From an uncultured bacterium (lineage in GTDB: Bacteria > Cyanobacteriota > Vampirovibrionia > Gastranaerophilales > Gastranaerophilaceae): a stretch of 6,135 bases of DNA. This document shows positions 5,753-6,135 of the stretch, piece by piece. The notes under the pieces were generated by a model. That model made no database searches. It worked only from the letters and a program-made list of their open reading frames with translations, and had not been told where the DNA came from. The position numbers and the translations under genes are program-made. Each line of letters begins with the position of its first letter. Position 1 is the stretch's first letter. The stretch lies in NCBI GenBank assembly GCA_902765655.1, contig CACXAK010000081.1, positions 1 through 6,135 of the forward strand, given 5' to 3'.

Positions 5753-5761
5753 TGCTAGAAT
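5753..5761 (+). promoter_or_regulatory. Extended -10 promoter candidate immediately before rsmH
   Basis: TGCTAGAAT fits the extended -10 pattern TGnTATAAT with one mismatch. It ends 6 nt before ATG 5768, so the predicted start coincides with the ATG. No -35 is visible 16-18 nt upstream and there is no SD for rsmH. The 5716-5767 gap otherwise holds only a weak 6-bp inverted repeat (ATTTGT 5716-5721/ACAAAT 5731-5736). Confidence 0.4.
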
Positions 5762-5767
5762 ATATTT

Positions 5768-6135
5768 ATGCAGGAATTTACTCACTATACTGTTATGAAA
5801 AATGAAGCCGTAGACGCACTTGAATGCACGAATGGCAAAATTTATGTTGACTGCACTCTTGGCGGTGGCGGACACAGCGAACTAATATTGCAGAGAATAT
5901 CTCCAAACGGGCACCTGGTTGCTTTTGACATTGATCAGGATGCAATTGATGCCGCAAGTGAAAGATTAAAAGAATACAAAAACTTAACCATAGTAAAATC
6001 TTCATACACAAATATAAAACAGGTTTTAAAAAATTTAGGAATAGAAAAAATTACAGGCGGAGTTTTGTTTGATCTTGGAGCATCATACCATCAGTTAACA
6101 AAACAGGAACGCGGTTTTTCCTTTTCAAAAGAAGC
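5768..6135 (+). CDS. rsmH: 16S rRNA (cytosine-1402-N4)-methyltransferase RsmH, 3' end beyond the window
   Basis: The first 122 codons are present. RsmH uses S-adenosylmethionine to methylate N4 of C1402 in the ribosomal P site, in the cytoplasm. Seen here are the opening HYTVMKNEAVDAL (6-18), the SAM-binding VDCTLGGGGHSE (27-38), the FDIDQDAI segment that binds the SAM ribose (53-60), the DLG motif (102-104) and the RGFSF signature (115-119). The family normally reads DLGVSS at the fourth of these; here it is DLGASYHQ, a local variation. ATG 5768 places the opening motif exactly where family members have it. There is no SD, and a -10-like box lies just upstream. In many bacteria rsmH starts the division/cell-wall cluster after mraZ; here a parvulin gene precedes it and mraZ is absent. 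Confidence 0.95.
   Translation, partial: MQEFTHYTVMKNEAVDALECTNGKIYVDCTLGGGGHSELILQRISPNGHLVAFDIDQDAIDAASERLKEYKNLTIVKSSYTNIKQVLKNLGIEKITGGVLFDLGASYHQLTKQERGFSFSKE

Noticed and set aside
5793..6011. Minus-strand open frame opposite rsmH; similarly 5397-5651 and 4984-5175
   Set aside because: Antisense shadows of well supported coding sequences with Cys/His-rich, unstructured-looking products.

Overview
This AT-rich 6.1 kb stretch is bacterial chromosome from a probably flagellated, Gram-negative-type organism. It encodes a flagellar-type export switch protein (FlhB), a FliA/WhiG-like sigma factor and Sec-exported small proteins. The AT-rich codon use, the Asn-rich N-termini and the mixture of Shine-Dalgarno (SD) and SD-less starts recall the non-photosynthetic gut relatives of cyanobacteria (Vampirovibrionia/Melainabacteria, Gastranaerophilales). 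That placement is an impression from reading the proteins. No marker gene here proves it.

Layout, left to right. (1) 2-840, + strand: the 3' part of a papain/calpain-like cysteine peptidase-type gene that enters from upstream. Its frame breaks at an A-AAA-AAG heptamer (631-637) and continues in the -1 frame to 840. (2) 944-2596, +: a complete UshA/NadN-type 5'-nucleotidase with all metal-site motifs but no recognisable signal peptide. (3) 2593-3267, -: a FliA/WhiG-type sigma-70 family factor, overlapping the nucleotidase gene tail to tail by 4 nt. (4) 3271-3423: a spacer containing a distinctly GC-richer, hairpin-forming island. (5) 3424-4488, -: flhB with an intact NPTH self-cleavage motif and a strong RBS. 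(6) 4489-4593: a compact divergent promoter region. (7) 4594-5310, +: an exported, Gln/Asn/Ser-rich protein of unknown function. (8) 5335-5715, +: a minimal exported parvulin prolyl isomerase. (9) 5768-6135, +: the 5' part of rsmH (mraW), which runs off the window.

How the genes may work together. flhB and the sigma gene lie in the same direction, 156 nt apart. This fits a flagellar assembly/late-gene-expression module: FlhB switches export specificity, and a FliA-type sigma factor transcribes late genes. The unknown exported protein and the parvulin are 24 nt apart and probably co-transcribed, which suggests a small envelope-maturation pair. rsmH appears to have its own promoter immediately before its ATG.

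The points most worth a second look are the frameshift at a dnaX-like slippery heptamer that separates two presumed catalytic residues, the GC-rich structured island between flhB and the sigma gene, and a recurrent arrangement in which SD-less genes have a -10-like box 5-6 nt before the ATG (candidate leaderless mRNAs). I found no CRISPR array, tRNA, rRNA, insertion sequence or clearly novel multi-gene system.
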